A stretch of 64,000 bases of DNA from Streptomyces longisporoflavus (lineage in GTDB: Bacteria; Actinomycetota; Actinomycetes; Streptomycetales; Streptomycetaceae), in assembly GCF_014649775.1 (NCBI RefSeq), contig NZ_BMTR01000011.1:1-64000 (forward strand), given 5' to 3'. A program made the position numbers and the translations under genes. The notes beneath the pieces were generated by a model. That model saw only the letters and a list, made by a program, of their open reading frames with translations, was not told the DNA's origin and ran no database searches. Below, in pieces: positions 44,330 through 53,073 of the stretch; the stretch's first letter is position 1, and the number at the start of each line of letters is the position of its first letter.

Positions 44330-45782
44330 TCCCAAGGGCTTTTTGAACCATGGCCGCGAGGTCGCGCAGACCCGCCCGGTCGGCGAGCGCGTCCGGGACT
44401 GGAACGAGGTCTACGTTCCCGGTTCCCTCCTCCCGATCATCTCCAAGCAGGCGTCGCGCTGCATGGACTGCGGCATCCCGTTCTGCCACCAGGGCTGTCC
44501 GCTGGGCAACCTGATCCCGGAGTGGAACGACTTCGCGTACCGCGAGGACTGGTCGGCCGCCTCCGAGCGGCTGCACGCCACGAACAACTTCCCGGAGTTC
44601 ACGGGCCGGCTGTGCCCGGCGCCCTGTGAGTCGGCGTGCGTGCTCGGCATCAACCAGCCCGCGGTCACCATCAAGAACGTCGAAGTCTCGATCATCGACA
44701 AGGCGTGGGACGCCAACGACGTCAAGCCGCAGGCGCCCGAGCGCCTCTCCGGCAAGACCGTCGCCGTCATCGGCTCGGGCCCGGCGGGTCTGGCCGCCGC
44801 CCAGCAGCTGACCCGGGCCGGCCACACGGTCGCCGTGTACGAGCGCGCCGACCGCATCGGCGGCCTGCTGCGCTACGGCATCCCCGAGTTCAAGATGGAG
44901 AAGCGCCACATCAACCGCCGCATCGAGCAGATGCGCGCGGAGGGCACCAAGTTCCGTACGGGCGTGGAGATCGGCCGCGACATAGACGCGGCGAAGCTGC
45001 GCAAGCGGTACGACGCGGTGGTCATCGCCGCCGGCGCCACCATCTCCCGCGACTTGCCGGTGCCGGGCCGTGAGCTGAACGGCATCCACTTCGCCATGGA
45101 GTACCTGCCGCTGGCCAACAAGGTCCAGGAGGGCGACTTCGTGGCGCCCCCGATCACCGCCGAGGGCAAGCACGTCGTGGTCATCGGCGGCGGCGACACC
45201 GGCGCGGACTGCGTGGGCACCGCCCACCGCCAGGGCGCGGCCTCGGTCACGCAGCTGGAGATCATGCCGCGTCCGGGCGAGGAGCGGAACGCCAACCAGC
45301 CCTGGCCGACGTTCCCCATGCTCTACAAGGTCACCTCCGCGCACGAGGAGGGCGGCGAGCGGGTCTACTCCGTCTCGACCACCCACTTCGAGGGCGACGA
45401 GGACGGGAACGTCCAGTTCCTGCACCTCACCGAGGTCGAGTTCATCGACGGCAAGCTGACCCCGAAGCCGGGCACGGAGCGCAAGATCCCCGCCCAGCTG
45501 GTCACCCTCGCCATGGGCTTCACCGGCACGGACCGCGAGAACGGTCTGGTGGACCAGTTCTCCCTGGAGCTCGACGAGCGCGGCAACGTCGCCCGCGACG
45601 GCGACTTCCAGACCAACGTCCCCGGCGTCTTCGTCGCCGGTGACGCGGGCCGCGGCCAGTCGCTCATCGTCTGGGCGATCGCCGAGGGGCGCTCGGCCGC
45701 GCGGGGCGTGGACCGATTCCTCACCGGGGCCAGCGACCTGCCCTCCCCGATCCGCCCCACGGACCGTTCCCTGATGGTCTAG
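44322..45782 (+). CDS. gltD: Glutamate synthase small subunit
   Basis: The 486-aa flavoprotein passes electrons from NADPH to GltB. Two N-terminal Cys clusters (CMDCGIPFCHQGCPLGN and CPAPCESACVLG) bind 4Fe-4S centres. An FAD-binding IGSGPAGLAAAQQL and an NADPH-binding VIGGGDTGADCVG follow, and the C-terminus holds GVFVAGDAGRGQSLIVWAI. ATG 44322 lies within the end of gltB (8-bp overlap), so translation is coupled. It ends before the hairpin at 45828-45868. Confidence 0.97.
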
Positions 45783-45827
45783 TACCGCCCCCCAGTACGT
45801 CCCGTACAACGGCGTACGGAACTGATG

Positions 45828-45868
45828 CGGCGCCCGCCTTGTCCCCGACCGGACCAGGGCGGGCGCCG
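45828..45868 (+). terminator. gltBD terminator hairpin
   Basis: CGGCGCCCGCC (45828-45838) pairs perfectly with GGCGGGCGCCG (45858-45868) around a 19-nt loop, 45 nt after the gltD stop. Confidence 0.7.
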
Positions 45869-45879
45869 TGGCGTTTCCA

Positions 45880-45921
45880 GGCCCCGCCCCGCGAGGAAAC
45901 CGGCCCCGCCCCGCGAGGAAA
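45880..45921. repeat. Two direct copies of a 20-bp GGCCCCGCCCCGCGAGGAAA sequence
   Basis: Identical 20-bp copies lie at 45880-45899 and 45902-45921, upstream of the sugar ABC transporter. They may be a duplicated regulatory site or a simple duplication. Confidence 0.8.
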
Positions 45922-45935
45922 TCCGCTGCACTCCG

Positions 45936-45959
45936 TGCAACGCTCATTGCTTGCAACGC
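45936..45959. promoter_or_regulatory. Direct repeat TGCAACGC x2, candidate operator of the sugar transporter
   Basis: TGCAACGC occurs at 45936-45943 and 45952-45959. The second copy forms part of TTGC-N7-GCAA (GCTTGCAACGCAA region). TTGC/GCAA-type sequences are typical of LacI-family operators before Streptomyces sugar importers. No regulator gene is adjacent. Confidence 0.4.
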
Positions 45960-46079
45960 AAATCACGTTTCGGCGCCGCTTAGCCGAATGGGTCTAGACC
46001 GCGCCGAGCCCCTGTGACCACAATCGCTCCCACGAACGGATCGGCGCAGTAATCAGCACGAACCCATGAGGGGGCCGGT

Positions 46080-47378
46080 ATGAAGCGACGGGTCATCGCG
46101 GCAGGTATCGCCATGACGCTCGGACTGACCGCGACGGCATGCGGCGGCGATGACGGGAGCGACAGCGGCGACAAGGCGGACGGCAAGGGCAAGACCCTCA
46201 CCGTATGGATCATGGAGGGGACCAACCCCGACGCCAGGCCGTTCTTCAAGGAGGCGGGCAAGGCCTTCGAGAAGAAGACCGGCGCCAAGATCCACGTCGA
46301 GTACCAGCAGTGGGCCACCGCGCAGAAGAAGTTCACGACCGCCATCGAGGGCGGCGCGGACCAGGTCCCGGACGTCGCCGAGGTCGGCACGACCTGGGTC
46401 CCGCAGTTCGCCGAGACCGGCGCCCTCGTCGACGTGACGGACGACGTCAAGAAGTCGGGCCTGGGCAACGACCTGGTCGAGGGCCTCAAGGACGCGGGCA
46501 CGCTCGACGGCAAGCAGTACGGCATGCCCTGGTACGCGGGCGTCCGCAGCATCGTCTACCGCAAGGACGTCTTCGAGAAGCACAAGCTCAAGGCCCCCAC
46601 CACCTGGAAGGAGCTCCAGTCCGCGGCGAAGACGCTGAAGGACAAGGAGCCCGGCATGATCCCCTTCCCGGTCGCGGGCGGCGCCGAGATGTTCGCCGCC
46701 CCCTTCATCTGGGGCGCCGGAGGCGAACTCGCCACCGAGCAGGGCGGCACCTGGAAGTCCGGCATCAACTCGCCCGAGGCCGTCAAGGGCATCGAGTTCT
46801 ACACGGGCCTCGCCACCAAGGACAAGGTCTCCCCGGCCAAGGTCAACACCTGGACGGAGAAGGAGGTCGGCGACGCCTGGGGCAAGGGCGAGGTCGCCAT
46901 GTCCGTCAACGGCAACTGGACCCCGAAGGCCATCGTCGAGGCCAACCCGGACCTCAAGGGCAAGCTGGGCGCCGTGCCGATCCCCGGCCAGACCGGCGGC
47001 ATGAGCAAGTCCTTCCTCGGCGGCTCCTACCTGTCCACGTTCGACACGGACAAGAAGGACCTGGCCTGGGAGTTCGTGAAGATGCTGACCACGGGTGACT
47101 TCGCGGCCAAGTGGGCCACCGAGACCAACTACTTCCCCGGTCAGAACTCCGAGCTGAAGAAGATCGAGGCGAAGAAGGACCCGCTGGTCGAGCCGTTCGC
47201 CAAGCAGATGCTTGAGGCCGGCGCGACCGTCCCCAAGACCAAGGCGTACGGCGAGATCCAGGCATCCAAGGTCATCCCCGGCATGGTGCAGTCCATCCTG
47301 ACCGGGAAGTCCTCCGTCCAGGAGGCGGCGGACAAGGCCGCCGAGGACATGGACGCGATCTTCGCCAAGGACAAGTAG
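46080..47378 (+). CDS. Sugar ABC transporter substrate-binding lipoprotein
   Basis: The 432-aa family 1 extracellular solute-binding protein has a lipoprotein signal (MKRRVIAAGIAMTLGLTATAC, lipobox TATAC with Cys21) and then a hydrophilic GGDDGSDSGD linker. The body begins LTVWIMEGTNPDARPFFKEA and contains FTTAIEGGADQVPDVAEVGT and GEVAMSVNGNWTPKAI, typical of oligosaccharide-binding proteins. It lies before two permease genes in one operon. The bound sugar is unknown. It depends on Lgt for anchoring, and a lgt gene lies at 29.1 kb. Confidence 0.93.
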   Translation: MKRRVIAAGIAMTLGLTATACGGDDGSDSGDKADGKGKTLTVWIMEGTNPDARPFFKEAGKAFEKKTGAKIHVEYQQWATAQKKFTTAIEGGADQVPDVAEVGTTWVPQFAETGALVDVTDDVKKSGLGNDLVEGLKDAGTLDGKQYGMPWYAGVRSIVYRKDVFEKHKLKAPTTWKELQSAAKTLKDKEPGMIPFPVAGGAEMFAAPFIWGAGGELATEQGGTWKSGINSPEAVKGIEFYTGLATKDKVSPAKVNTWTEKEVGDAWGKGEVAMSVNGNWTPKAIVEANPDLKGKLGAVPIPGQTGGMSKSFLGGSYLSTFDTDKKDLAWEFVKMLTTGDFAAKWATETNYFPGQNSELKKIEAKKDPLVEPFAKQMLEAGATVPKTKAYGEIQASKVIPGMVQSILTGKSSVQEAADKAAEDMDAIFAKDK

Positions 47379-47397
47379 GCAAGGGCGAGTCGACACC

Positions 47398-48387
47398 GTG
47401 AAAGACACGCTGGTCGAGGACGGACCGAAGGTGACCGAGGTCCGTCCCCCCGCCACCCGCCCGGAACACGAAGCGGCACTCCGCAAGAAGAAGCTGGTCG
47501 GTCTCACCCGGCCGTGGCTGCTCCTCGCCCCCTCCCTCCTGGTCCTCGCGGGCCTGCTGCTCTGGCCGCTGATCCAGGTCGGCAAGCTCTCCCTGCAGGA
47601 CTACGCCGTCAAGTTCGGCGGCGGAGTGGGCACGTACACCGGATTCGACCATTACACCGACCTGCTCGGCAGCGAACTCCTGTGGAAGACGGTCCTGCCC
47701 AACACGGCGTTCTTCGCGATCGCCTGCGTCGGCCTCACCGTCGCGCTCGGCACGCTCGTCGCGCTGCTGCTCAACCGGCTCGGTCCGACCTGGCGCCTGA
47801 TCTGCTCCATCGCGATCCTGGCGGCCTGGGCGATGCCCGCCGTCACCGGGACGTACGTCTGGATCTGGCTCTTCCAGCCGCAGGACGGCATGGTCAGCCA
47901 GATCGCGGGCTCGATCGGGCTCATCGACCCCGAGACCACCAACTGGTTCACCGAACGCGGCCCGTTCTACGCGATCGCGACCCTGAACGTCGTCCACCAC
48001 GGCTTCCCGTTCGTCGCCATCACCGTCCTCGCGGGCCTGATGACGATCCCCAAGGAGCTCTACGAGGCGGGGGAGCTGGACGGCGCCAACGCCTGGCAGC
48101 GGTTCTGGAAGATCACGGTGCCGACGATTCTGCCCGTCTTCCTCGTGGTGACCATCCTCTCCACCATCTGGGACTTCAAGGTCTTCACCCAGATCTATCT
48201 GATGCCGGGCGGCGACGGCGCCAACGAAGAGGTCTACAACCTCGGCGTCTTCTCCTACATCCAGGCCTTCGCCAAGAACGACTACGGCACCGGCGCGGCA
48301 GCCGCCGTCCTGCTGACCCTGCTGCTGCTCGCCATCACGATCGTCTACATCCGCACGCTGTTCCGGCAGGGGGAGGAGGACCTGTGA
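47398..48387 (+). CDS. Sugar ABC transporter permease (MalF-like)
   Basis: The 329-aa permease has an N-terminal cytoplasmic stretch and six spans, starting with PWLLLAPSLLVLAGLLLWPL. The EAA loop that docks the ATPase reads ELYEAGELDGANAWQRFWKI followed by TVPTILP. The start GTG 47398 lies 19 nt after the binding-protein gene. The stop overlaps the second permease by 4 bp. No ATPase gene is present, so a shared multi-transporter ATPase such as MsiK is probably used. Confidence 0.93.
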   Translation: MKDTLVEDGPKVTEVRPPATRPEHEAALRKKKLVGLTRPWLLLAPSLLVLAGLLLWPLIQVGKLSLQDYAVKFGGGVGTYTGFDHYTDLLGSELLWKTVLPNTAFFAIACVGLTVALGTLVALLLNRLGPTWRLICSIAILAAWAMPAVTGTYVWIWLFQPQDGMVSQIAGSIGLIDPETTNWFTERGPFYAIATLNVVHHGFPFVAITVLAGLMTIPKELYEAGELDGANAWQRFWKITVPTILPVFLVVTILSTIWDFKVFTQIYLMPGGDGANEEVYNLGVFSYIQAFAKNDYGTGAAAAVLLTLLLLAITIVYIRTLFRQGEEDL

Positions 48388-49217
48388 GTGTCCGACGCGC
48401 CACACCCGCCGCACGCATCGGCCTGCCCGTCGCGGTCGCCGCGCTGCTGCTCTTCACGCTCTTCCCCGTGTACTGGATGATCTCCACGGCACTCGACCCG
48501 AAGGCGGTCACCCGCGGCTCGGACGTGCTGCCGAGCGGCATCAGCTTCGAGCACTTCACCTACGTGTTCGAGAAGGGCAACTTCGGCACGTACCTGCTGA
48601 ACTCGGCGCTCGTCGGCTTCGGCACGATCCTCGCCGCCGGGGTGCTCTCGCTCTTCGCCGCCATCGCGGTGGCCCGCTTCAAGTTCCGGTTCCGCACCTC
48701 CGTACTGATCATGGTCCTGATCGTGCAGATGGTGCCGCTGGAGGCGCTCGTCATCCCGCTCTTCATCCAGATGCGGGACTACGACATGCTCAACTCGCTG
48801 CTCGGCCTGACGATCGTCTACGTCGCGCTCTCGCTCCCCTTCGCGATCTGGACCCTGCGCGGCTTCGTGCAGACCGTGCCCAAGGAGGTCGAGGAGGCCG
48901 CGTACATCGACGGGGCCTCCTGGTTCCGGATGTTCCGCTCCGTGCTGCTCCCGCTGGTGGCGCCCGGACTCGTCGCGACCTCGATCTTCGCCTTCATCAC
49001 GGCGTGGAACGAGTTCGTCTTCGCGTACACGTTCATGAAGGGCAGCGACAAGTACACGGCCGCCGTGGGCATCTACCAGTTCTTCGGCGAGAACTCCACG
49101 GCCTGGGGCCCGGTCATGGCCAGCTCCACGCTGGTCACCGTGCCGGTGATGATCTTCTTCGTGATCGTGCACCGGAAACTCGGCTCGGGCTTGGCGGCCG
49201 GAGCCGTCAAGGGCTGA
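48384..49217 (+). CDS. Sugar ABC transporter permease (MalG-like)
   Basis: The 277-aa permease has six spans (first: IGLPVAVAALLLFTLFPVYW) and the EAA motif EEAAYIDGASWFRMFRSVLL preceding PLVAPG. It ends AAGAVKG. GTG 48384 overlaps the MalF-like gene (GTGA) with GGAGGAGG upstream. Together with its neighbours it forms the membrane channel of a carbohydrate importer. It converges with the chitosanase gene, 22 bp apart. Confidence 0.93.
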   Translation: MSVRRATPAARIGLPVAVAALLLFTLFPVYWMISTALDPKAVTRGSDVLPSGISFEHFTYVFEKGNFGTYLLNSALVGFGTILAAGVLSLFAAIAVARFKFRFRTSVLIMVLIVQMVPLEALVIPLFIQMRDYDMLNSLLGLTIVYVALSLPFAIWTLRGFVQTVPKEVEEAAYIDGASWFRMFRSVLLPLVAPGLVATSIFAFITAWNEFVFAYTFMKGSDKYTAAVGIYQFFGENSTAWGPVMASSTLVTVPVMIFFVIVHRKLGSGLAAGAVKG

Positions 49218-49239
49218 GCCCCCGGGGAGGCGTTCGGGG

Positions 49240-50136
49240 TCAGCGCACCTTGAACGTCTCCCCGTACACCTTCCACGTCAGCGGAGTCTTCAGGTCCAGA
49301 TTGCCGTCGTAGAGGAACTGGCGCTGGGCCGTCTCGACGCGCGTCGTGTCGCGATGGGCCTTCTTCTCCTTCATCGCCTTGGTGCGGATGTCGAGGAAGA
49401 TGTCCAGATACGCCTTCTCCTTGCCGCCCTGGGCCGGCGTGTTCGCCTCCTTCAGGACGGCCTCGCGCAGGCCGTAGAAACCGCGGGGGCCCGTGCCGGG
49501 GCCGTGCAGGACCATCGCGTCGTAGTAGATGAACTGGCCGAGCGTGCCGAGTCCGTCGAGCTTGGCCAGGCGGACCGCCGGGTCGAAGTAGACGCTGTCA
49601 CGCGTCCTGTCCTGCGCCTTGCGGAACGCGGGCTTCGCGGCCTCCGCCTTCCAGGCCTTGGTGAAGCCGGGGTCCAGGCCCTCGTGCGAGTCGCTGCCGT
49701 TGACCTTGCGCAGGGCGGGCAGATAGCGGGCGAGGCCGTTGTCCGGGTGGTCCTTCGTGTACTGCTCGACGAGGGTCAGCAGGTCGTTGGTGCCGGTGCA
49801 GAAACCGATGATGCCCGCGGTGTAGCCGTTCCCGTCGCCGATGTCCTCGATGTAGCCGTACTGGCCGCGCCAGTTCAGCGTGGAGTTCTCGGCGCTCGTC
49901 ACGAGCTTCTGGGCCAGCTCCTTCTTGGCGGGCGCCGCGAGGCCCGGCGGCAGCTGCGCGATCAGCTTGTCGTCGGCCTTGATCTCGGCCGCCGACTTGT
50001 CCTGGTCGTACGGACGCTGGGTGCCGGGCCCGTGCTGACCTGCTGCGGCGTCGCTGTCGGAGTCCCCGCCCAGGAAGTAGACGGCGACCGTGGCGACCGG
50101 GGCGACGGCGAGAAGGAGGAGTCCTGCACGTTTCAT
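49240..50136 (-). CDS. csn: GH46 chitosanase
   Basis: The 298-aa endo-chitosanase hydrolyses glucosamine-rich chitosan outside the cell. An N-terminal signal or anchor segment (LLLLAVAPVATVAVYFLGG) is followed by a ~40-residue linker and the GH46 domain. The catalytic Glu and Asp lie in VTSAENSTLNWRGQYGYI and EDIGDGNGYTAGIIGFCTG, as in Streptomyces Csn enzymes. The start is ATG 50136; there is no ribosome binding site, and TAATCT is placed as for a leaderless mRNA. I did not find a CsnR-type GAAAGTTTC box nearby. Confidence 0.92.
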   Translation of the reverse strand: MKRAGLLLLAVAPVATVAVYFLGGDSDSDAAAGQHGPGTQRPYDQDKSAAEIKADDKLIAQLPPGLAAPAKKELAQKLVTSAENSTLNWRGQYGYIEDIGDGNGYTAGIIGFCTGTNDLLTLVEQYTKDHPDNGLARYLPALRKVNGSDSHEGLDPGFTKAWKAEAAKPAFRKAQDRTRDSVYFDPAVRLAKLDGLGTLGQFIYYDAMVLHGPGTGPRGFYGLREAVLKEANTPAQGGKEKAYLDIFLDIRTKAMKEKKAHRDTTRVETAQRQFLYDGNLDLKTPLTWKVYGETFKVR

Positions 50137-50143
50137 TCGCACA

Positions 50144-50149
50144 AGATTA
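50144..50149 (-). promoter_or_regulatory. -10-like TAATCT, possible leaderless start of the chitosanase gene
   Basis: On the minus strand TAATCT ends 7 nt before ATG 50136, with no Shine-Dalgarno sequence between. Confidence 0.45.
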
Positions 50150-50189
50150 CGTGCGGTTTCGCGGTAGCGCGCCTTCCGGATCCGGCGGA

Positions 50190-50924
50190 TCACCCCGTCG
50201 TCGACCCGCCGTCCACCGCGAACTCCGCCCCCGTGATGTACGACGACGCCTCCGACGCGAGGAAGAGGACAAGCTCCCCGACCTCCTCGGCACGGCCCAT
50301 CCGCCCCAGCGGCAGATGGGACCAGTCCCGCCCGGCGGAGGCCGAGGAGATCATCGGGGTGTCGATCGCCCCCGGATGGACGGAATTGACCCGCACCCCG
50401 TACTCCGCGAGGTCAAGGGCGGAGGACCGCGTCAGCCCCCGCAGCCCGAACTTCGTGGACCCGTACGCCGCGTGCCCCCGTATCCCCACAAGCCCCGCCG
50501 TCGATGACACGTTCACGATCGAGCCGCCGCCCACCTCCCGCAGCGCGGGCAGCACGGCCTGGATGCCCAGGAACGGCCCGAGGAGATTGACCCGGATCAG
50601 CGCGTCGAAGTTCTCGTACGTCTCCTTCTCCACCGAAGCCGTCCGCCACAGCGCCGCGTTGTTCACGAGCGCGTCCAGTCGGCCGAAGGCCCCCACCCCG
50701 GCCGCCACGGCCGACGCCCAGCTCTCCGCGTCCGTGACGTCATGGCGTACGAAAAGGCCCTGCGCGCCGAGGGACTCGGCGACCTTTCGTCCCTCCTCCT
50801 CCCGGACATCCGTCACCACGACCCGCGCCCCGGCCGCCGCGAAGAGCCGCGCCTCCGCCGCTCCCTGCCCACGGCCCGCACCGGTGATCAGTACGGCTTT
50901 GTCCTCCAGTCCGTAAGAGATCAC
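50190..50924 (-). CDS. SDR-family oxidoreductase
   Basis: The 244-aa classical short-chain dehydrogenase/reductase has the cofactor motif ITGAGRGQGAAEARL (TGxxxGxG), NNAALW (NNAG-like), the catalytic Ser in VNVSSTAGLVG and YGSTKFGLRG (YxxxK), and the C-terminal GAEFAVDGGSTTG. An acidic residue after strand 2 (VVTDVREEEG) favours NAD(H). The substrate is unknown. The start GTG 50924 has GGGAGG 7 nt upstream. It is divergent from the vWA gene. Confidence 0.92.
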   Translation of the reverse strand: MISYGLEDKAVLITGAGRGQGAAEARLFAAAGARVVVTDVREEEGRKVAESLGAQGLFVRHDVTDAESWASAVAAGVGAFGRLDALVNNAALWRTASVEKETYENFDALIRVNLLGPFLGIQAVLPALREVGGGSIVNVSSTAGLVGIRGHAAYGSTKFGLRGLTRSSALDLAEYGVRVNSVHPGAIDTPMISSASAGRDWSHLPLGRMGRAEEVGELVLFLASEASSYITGAEFAVDGGSTTG

Positions 50925-50988
50925 TTCACGCCTCCCGCCTCTCCCGTACCCTCGGCCGTCCGGCAGGGACGGGAGAGTGGAGCGGCAC

Positions 50989-51714
50989 ATGGGACCGGCG
51001 ATCAGCCTGAGCAAGGTGGAAGAGGCGGCGCCCGCCCTCGTGAACCTCTACAAGAGCGCCGGGGCCAGCCTCGACAAGCACGGTCTGGCAGGCGAACGCG
51101 CCGCGGTCTACCTCGTCGTCGACTACTCCGGCTCCATGAAGCCGTACTACAAGGACGGCACCGTCCAGGCCCTCGCCGACCGCGTCCTCGGTCTGTCCGC
51201 GCACTTCGACGACGACGGCACCGTGCCCACGGTCTTCTTCTCCACGGACGTCGACGCCGTCACGGAGATCGCCCTCGACCGCCACCACGGTCGCGTCGAC
51301 GAGATCGTCGCCGGGCTCGGTCACATGGGCAAGACCAGCTACCACCTGGCGATGGACGCCGTGATCGACCACTACGTCGACAGCGGTTCCACGGCGCCCG
51401 CCCTGGTGGTCTTCCAGACCGACGGCGGCCCCATCAACAAGCTCGCCGCCGAGCGGTATCTGTGCAAGGCGTCGAAGCTGCCGCTGTTCTGGCAGTTCAT
51501 CGGCTTCGGGGACGCGAAGAGCAAGCAGTTCGACTACCTCCGCAAGCTCGACGAACTCGCCGTCCCCGCCAAGCGCGCCGTCGACAACGCGGGCTTCTTC
51601 CACGCGGGGCAGGACCCGCGCACCATCCCGGACGACCGTCTGTACGACCAGTTGGTGGGCGAGTTCCCGGCCTGGCTCGCGGCGGCGCGGGCACAGGGGA
51701 TCGTGACCGCCTGA
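50989..51714 (+). CDS. von Willebrand factor A domain (TerY/VWA-like) protein
   Basis: The 241-aa single vWA domain has an intact MIDAS: VVDYSGSMKPYY (DxSxS), the Thr in GKTSYHL and the Asp in FQTDGGP. It resembles the cytoplasmic VWA proteins of tellurite/stress clusters (TerF/TerY-like), but no ter genes are nearby. ATG 50989 is preferred; GTG 50977 would add MERH. It probably acts through metal-dependent protein binding, with unknown partner. Confidence 0.87.
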   Translation: MGPAISLSKVEEAAPALVNLYKSAGASLDKHGLAGERAAVYLVVDYSGSMKPYYKDGTVQALADRVLGLSAHFDDDGTVPTVFFSTDVDAVTEIALDRHHGRVDEIVAGLGHMGKTSYHLAMDAVIDHYVDSGSTAPALVVFQTDGGPINKLAAERYLCKASKLPLFWQFIGFGDAKSKQFDYLRKLDELAVPAKRAVDNAGFFHAGQDPRTIPDDRLYDQLVGEFPAWLAAARAQGIVTA

Positions 51715-51736
51715 CCCCCGCCGCCCACCGGATCTC

Positions 51737-52699
51737 CTAGCCGACCATCCGCTCCCGCAGCGCGAGAATCGTCCGCACATCAAGCCCGAGCCCCTTCCGC
51801 AGATAGCCGTCGAGGCTTCCGTACTCCGCCTTCACCTCGGCCAGCGCCGCCTCCAGATAGCCGGTGCGCACCTCCTGGAGCGGGATCAGCAGATCGGGGT
51901 TCTGCATCAGGCCGCTCTGCTTCAGGCCCTCGCGCACCTTCGCGTCGTACGCCCCGCGGTAGGTGTTGGACGCCAGGAAGTCGCGTACGGCGCTCTGGCC
52001 GGGGACGCCGACGGCGCGCAGCAGCAGATAGCTGGTCCAGCCGGTGCGGTCCTTGCCCGCGGTGCAGTGATACAGCAGCGGTGATCCTGGTGAGCCCTTG
52101 CCGCCGTACGCGATGTCGCGCAGCGTCGCCGCGAACTGCGCGCGGTTGGGGCCGTCGGTGACGAAGGAGCGGTAGACCTCGCGCATGAAGGCGTCCGCCC
52201 TGCCGCCGCCCAGCATCTCCTCCTGCTTGACCGGGTCCCCGGAGCCGATCACGGCCGTCAGCGTCGCGAAGAGGCCGTTGTCGCTGACGGGCCGGGCCGT
52301 CGGGGCGAGCCCGGCGGGCAGCCGGTCGGGCCCGTCGTACCGGACCTCGGCGGGCACCCGGAAGTCGACGACCTTCTTCAGGCCGAGCCGGGCGAGAACG
52401 GCGACGTCGGTGTCGGTGAGCTTCGACAGGGCGTCGGCGCGGAAGACCTGCCCGTAGCGGACCCGCTCGCCGTCATAGGTGCGGTAACCGCCCAGGTCCC
52501 GCACATTGACGGCACCCTGGAGCGGTATCAGGCGTACGCCGTCGGACGCCGGGCGGGAATGGACGCGCTCGGGCGCGGCGGTTGCGGCATGGGCGGCGGC
52601 CCCGGCGGGCAGGGTGCCCAGCGTGAGCGCGCAGACGGCGACTCCGGCTGCCGCGCGTGCCGCTGTACGTGCCGCCGTACGTGTGCGGGTGATGCGCAT
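51737..52699 (-). CDS. Secreted tyrosine-protein phosphatase
   Basis: The 320-aa product has a signal peptide (Arg-rich start, hydrophobic core AAGVAVCALTLGTL, A-rich cleavage region) and a Y_phosphatase3-type domain. Evidence is NVRDLGGYRTYDGERVRYG, VFRADALSKL, VVDFRVPAEV and the P-loop HCTAGKDRTG (Cys nucleophile, Arg). It removes phosphate from phosphotyrosine or possibly phosphoinositides outside the membrane. The start ATG 52699 has CGAGGAGGCGGCCC upstream. A palindrome at 52743-52764 lies in its promoter. Confidence 0.9.
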   Translation of the reverse strand: MRITRTRTAARTAARAAAGVAVCALTLGTLPAGAAAHAATAAPERVHSRPASDGVRLIPLQGAVNVRDLGGYRTYDGERVRYGQVFRADALSKLTDTDVAVLARLGLKKVVDFRVPAEVRYDGPDRLPAGLAPTARPVSDNGLFATLTAVIGSGDPVKQEEMLGGGRADAFMREVYRSFVTDGPNRAQFAATLRDIAYGGKGSPGSPLLYHCTAGKDRTGWTSYLLLRAVGVPGQSAVRDFLASNTYRGAYDAKVREGLKQSGLMQNPDLLIPLQEVRTGYLEAALAEVKAEYGSLDGYLRKGLGLDVRTILALRERMVG

Positions 52700-52742
52700 C
52701 GGGCCGCCTCCTCGGGAGCGGTCGCCGTGGCCGCTCGTCGCT

Positions 52743-52764
52743 CAACCAAGCGATTGTTTGGTTG
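52743..52764. promoter_or_regulatory. CAACCAA-N8-TTGGTTG palindrome upstream of the tyrosine phosphatase gene
   Basis: A perfect 7-bp inverted repeat with an 8-nt centre (GCGATTGT) lies 44 bp before the phosphatase start. AT-rich palindromes of this size are typical operators of TetR-family repressors. No such regulator is encoded in the window. Confidence 0.5.
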
Positions 52765-52804
52765 ACGAAGGTAGCGGGACGCCCCGGCACAAGGAAGGTG
52801 TGCG

Positions 52805-52866
52805 CGGCAGGTACCCGGGGGTGGGCGGCAGGTGCCGGGGGCGCGCGGCAGGTACCCGAGGGGGCG
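52805..52866. repeat. Three ~20-bp tandem repeats (CGGCAGGTACCCGGGGG type)
   Basis: Copies begin at 52805, 52826 and 52846 in the 52700-53073 intergenic region. Apart from these repeats, the palindrome at 52743 and the cold-shock leader, I see no gene in this 374-bp gap. Confidence 0.7.
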
Positions 52867-52938
52867 AGGGGGCCGGGACGGGCAGTCCTCCGTCCGTGTT
52901 AGGCTTATGCGTCGCAGTTTTGGTACCCATGAACTTTA

Positions 52939-52982
52939 TGTGCGCCTGACGGGAATGCTCCGAGGGCGCACAATTGTTTTTT
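52939..52982 (+). terminator. Terminator-like hairpin with U-tract in the cold-shock gene leader
   Basis: TGTGCGCC (52939-52946) pairs with GGCGCACA (52965-52972) around an 18-nt loop, followed by ATTG and six T residues (52977-52982). It lies ~90 bp before the cold-shock gene on the same strand and could act as an attenuator or RNA thermosensor. Confidence 0.5.
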
Positions 52983-53073
52983 CTCCGGTCTCTCCGGTGA
53001 TGGGGGTCATTGCAGCGCTTGGAATCCACAATTCCGTGGTTTTCCTTACTCTGCCCCTGTTGAGGAGATTGAC

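Noticed and set aside
45880..45921. Attachment site of an integrative element
   Set aside because: The two 20-bp copies are only 2 bp apart and no integrase or tRNA gene lies nearby.
50100..50190. CsnR operator (GAAAGTTTC palindrome) before the chitosanase gene
   Set aside because: I looked for it in both orientations in the promoter region and did not find it.
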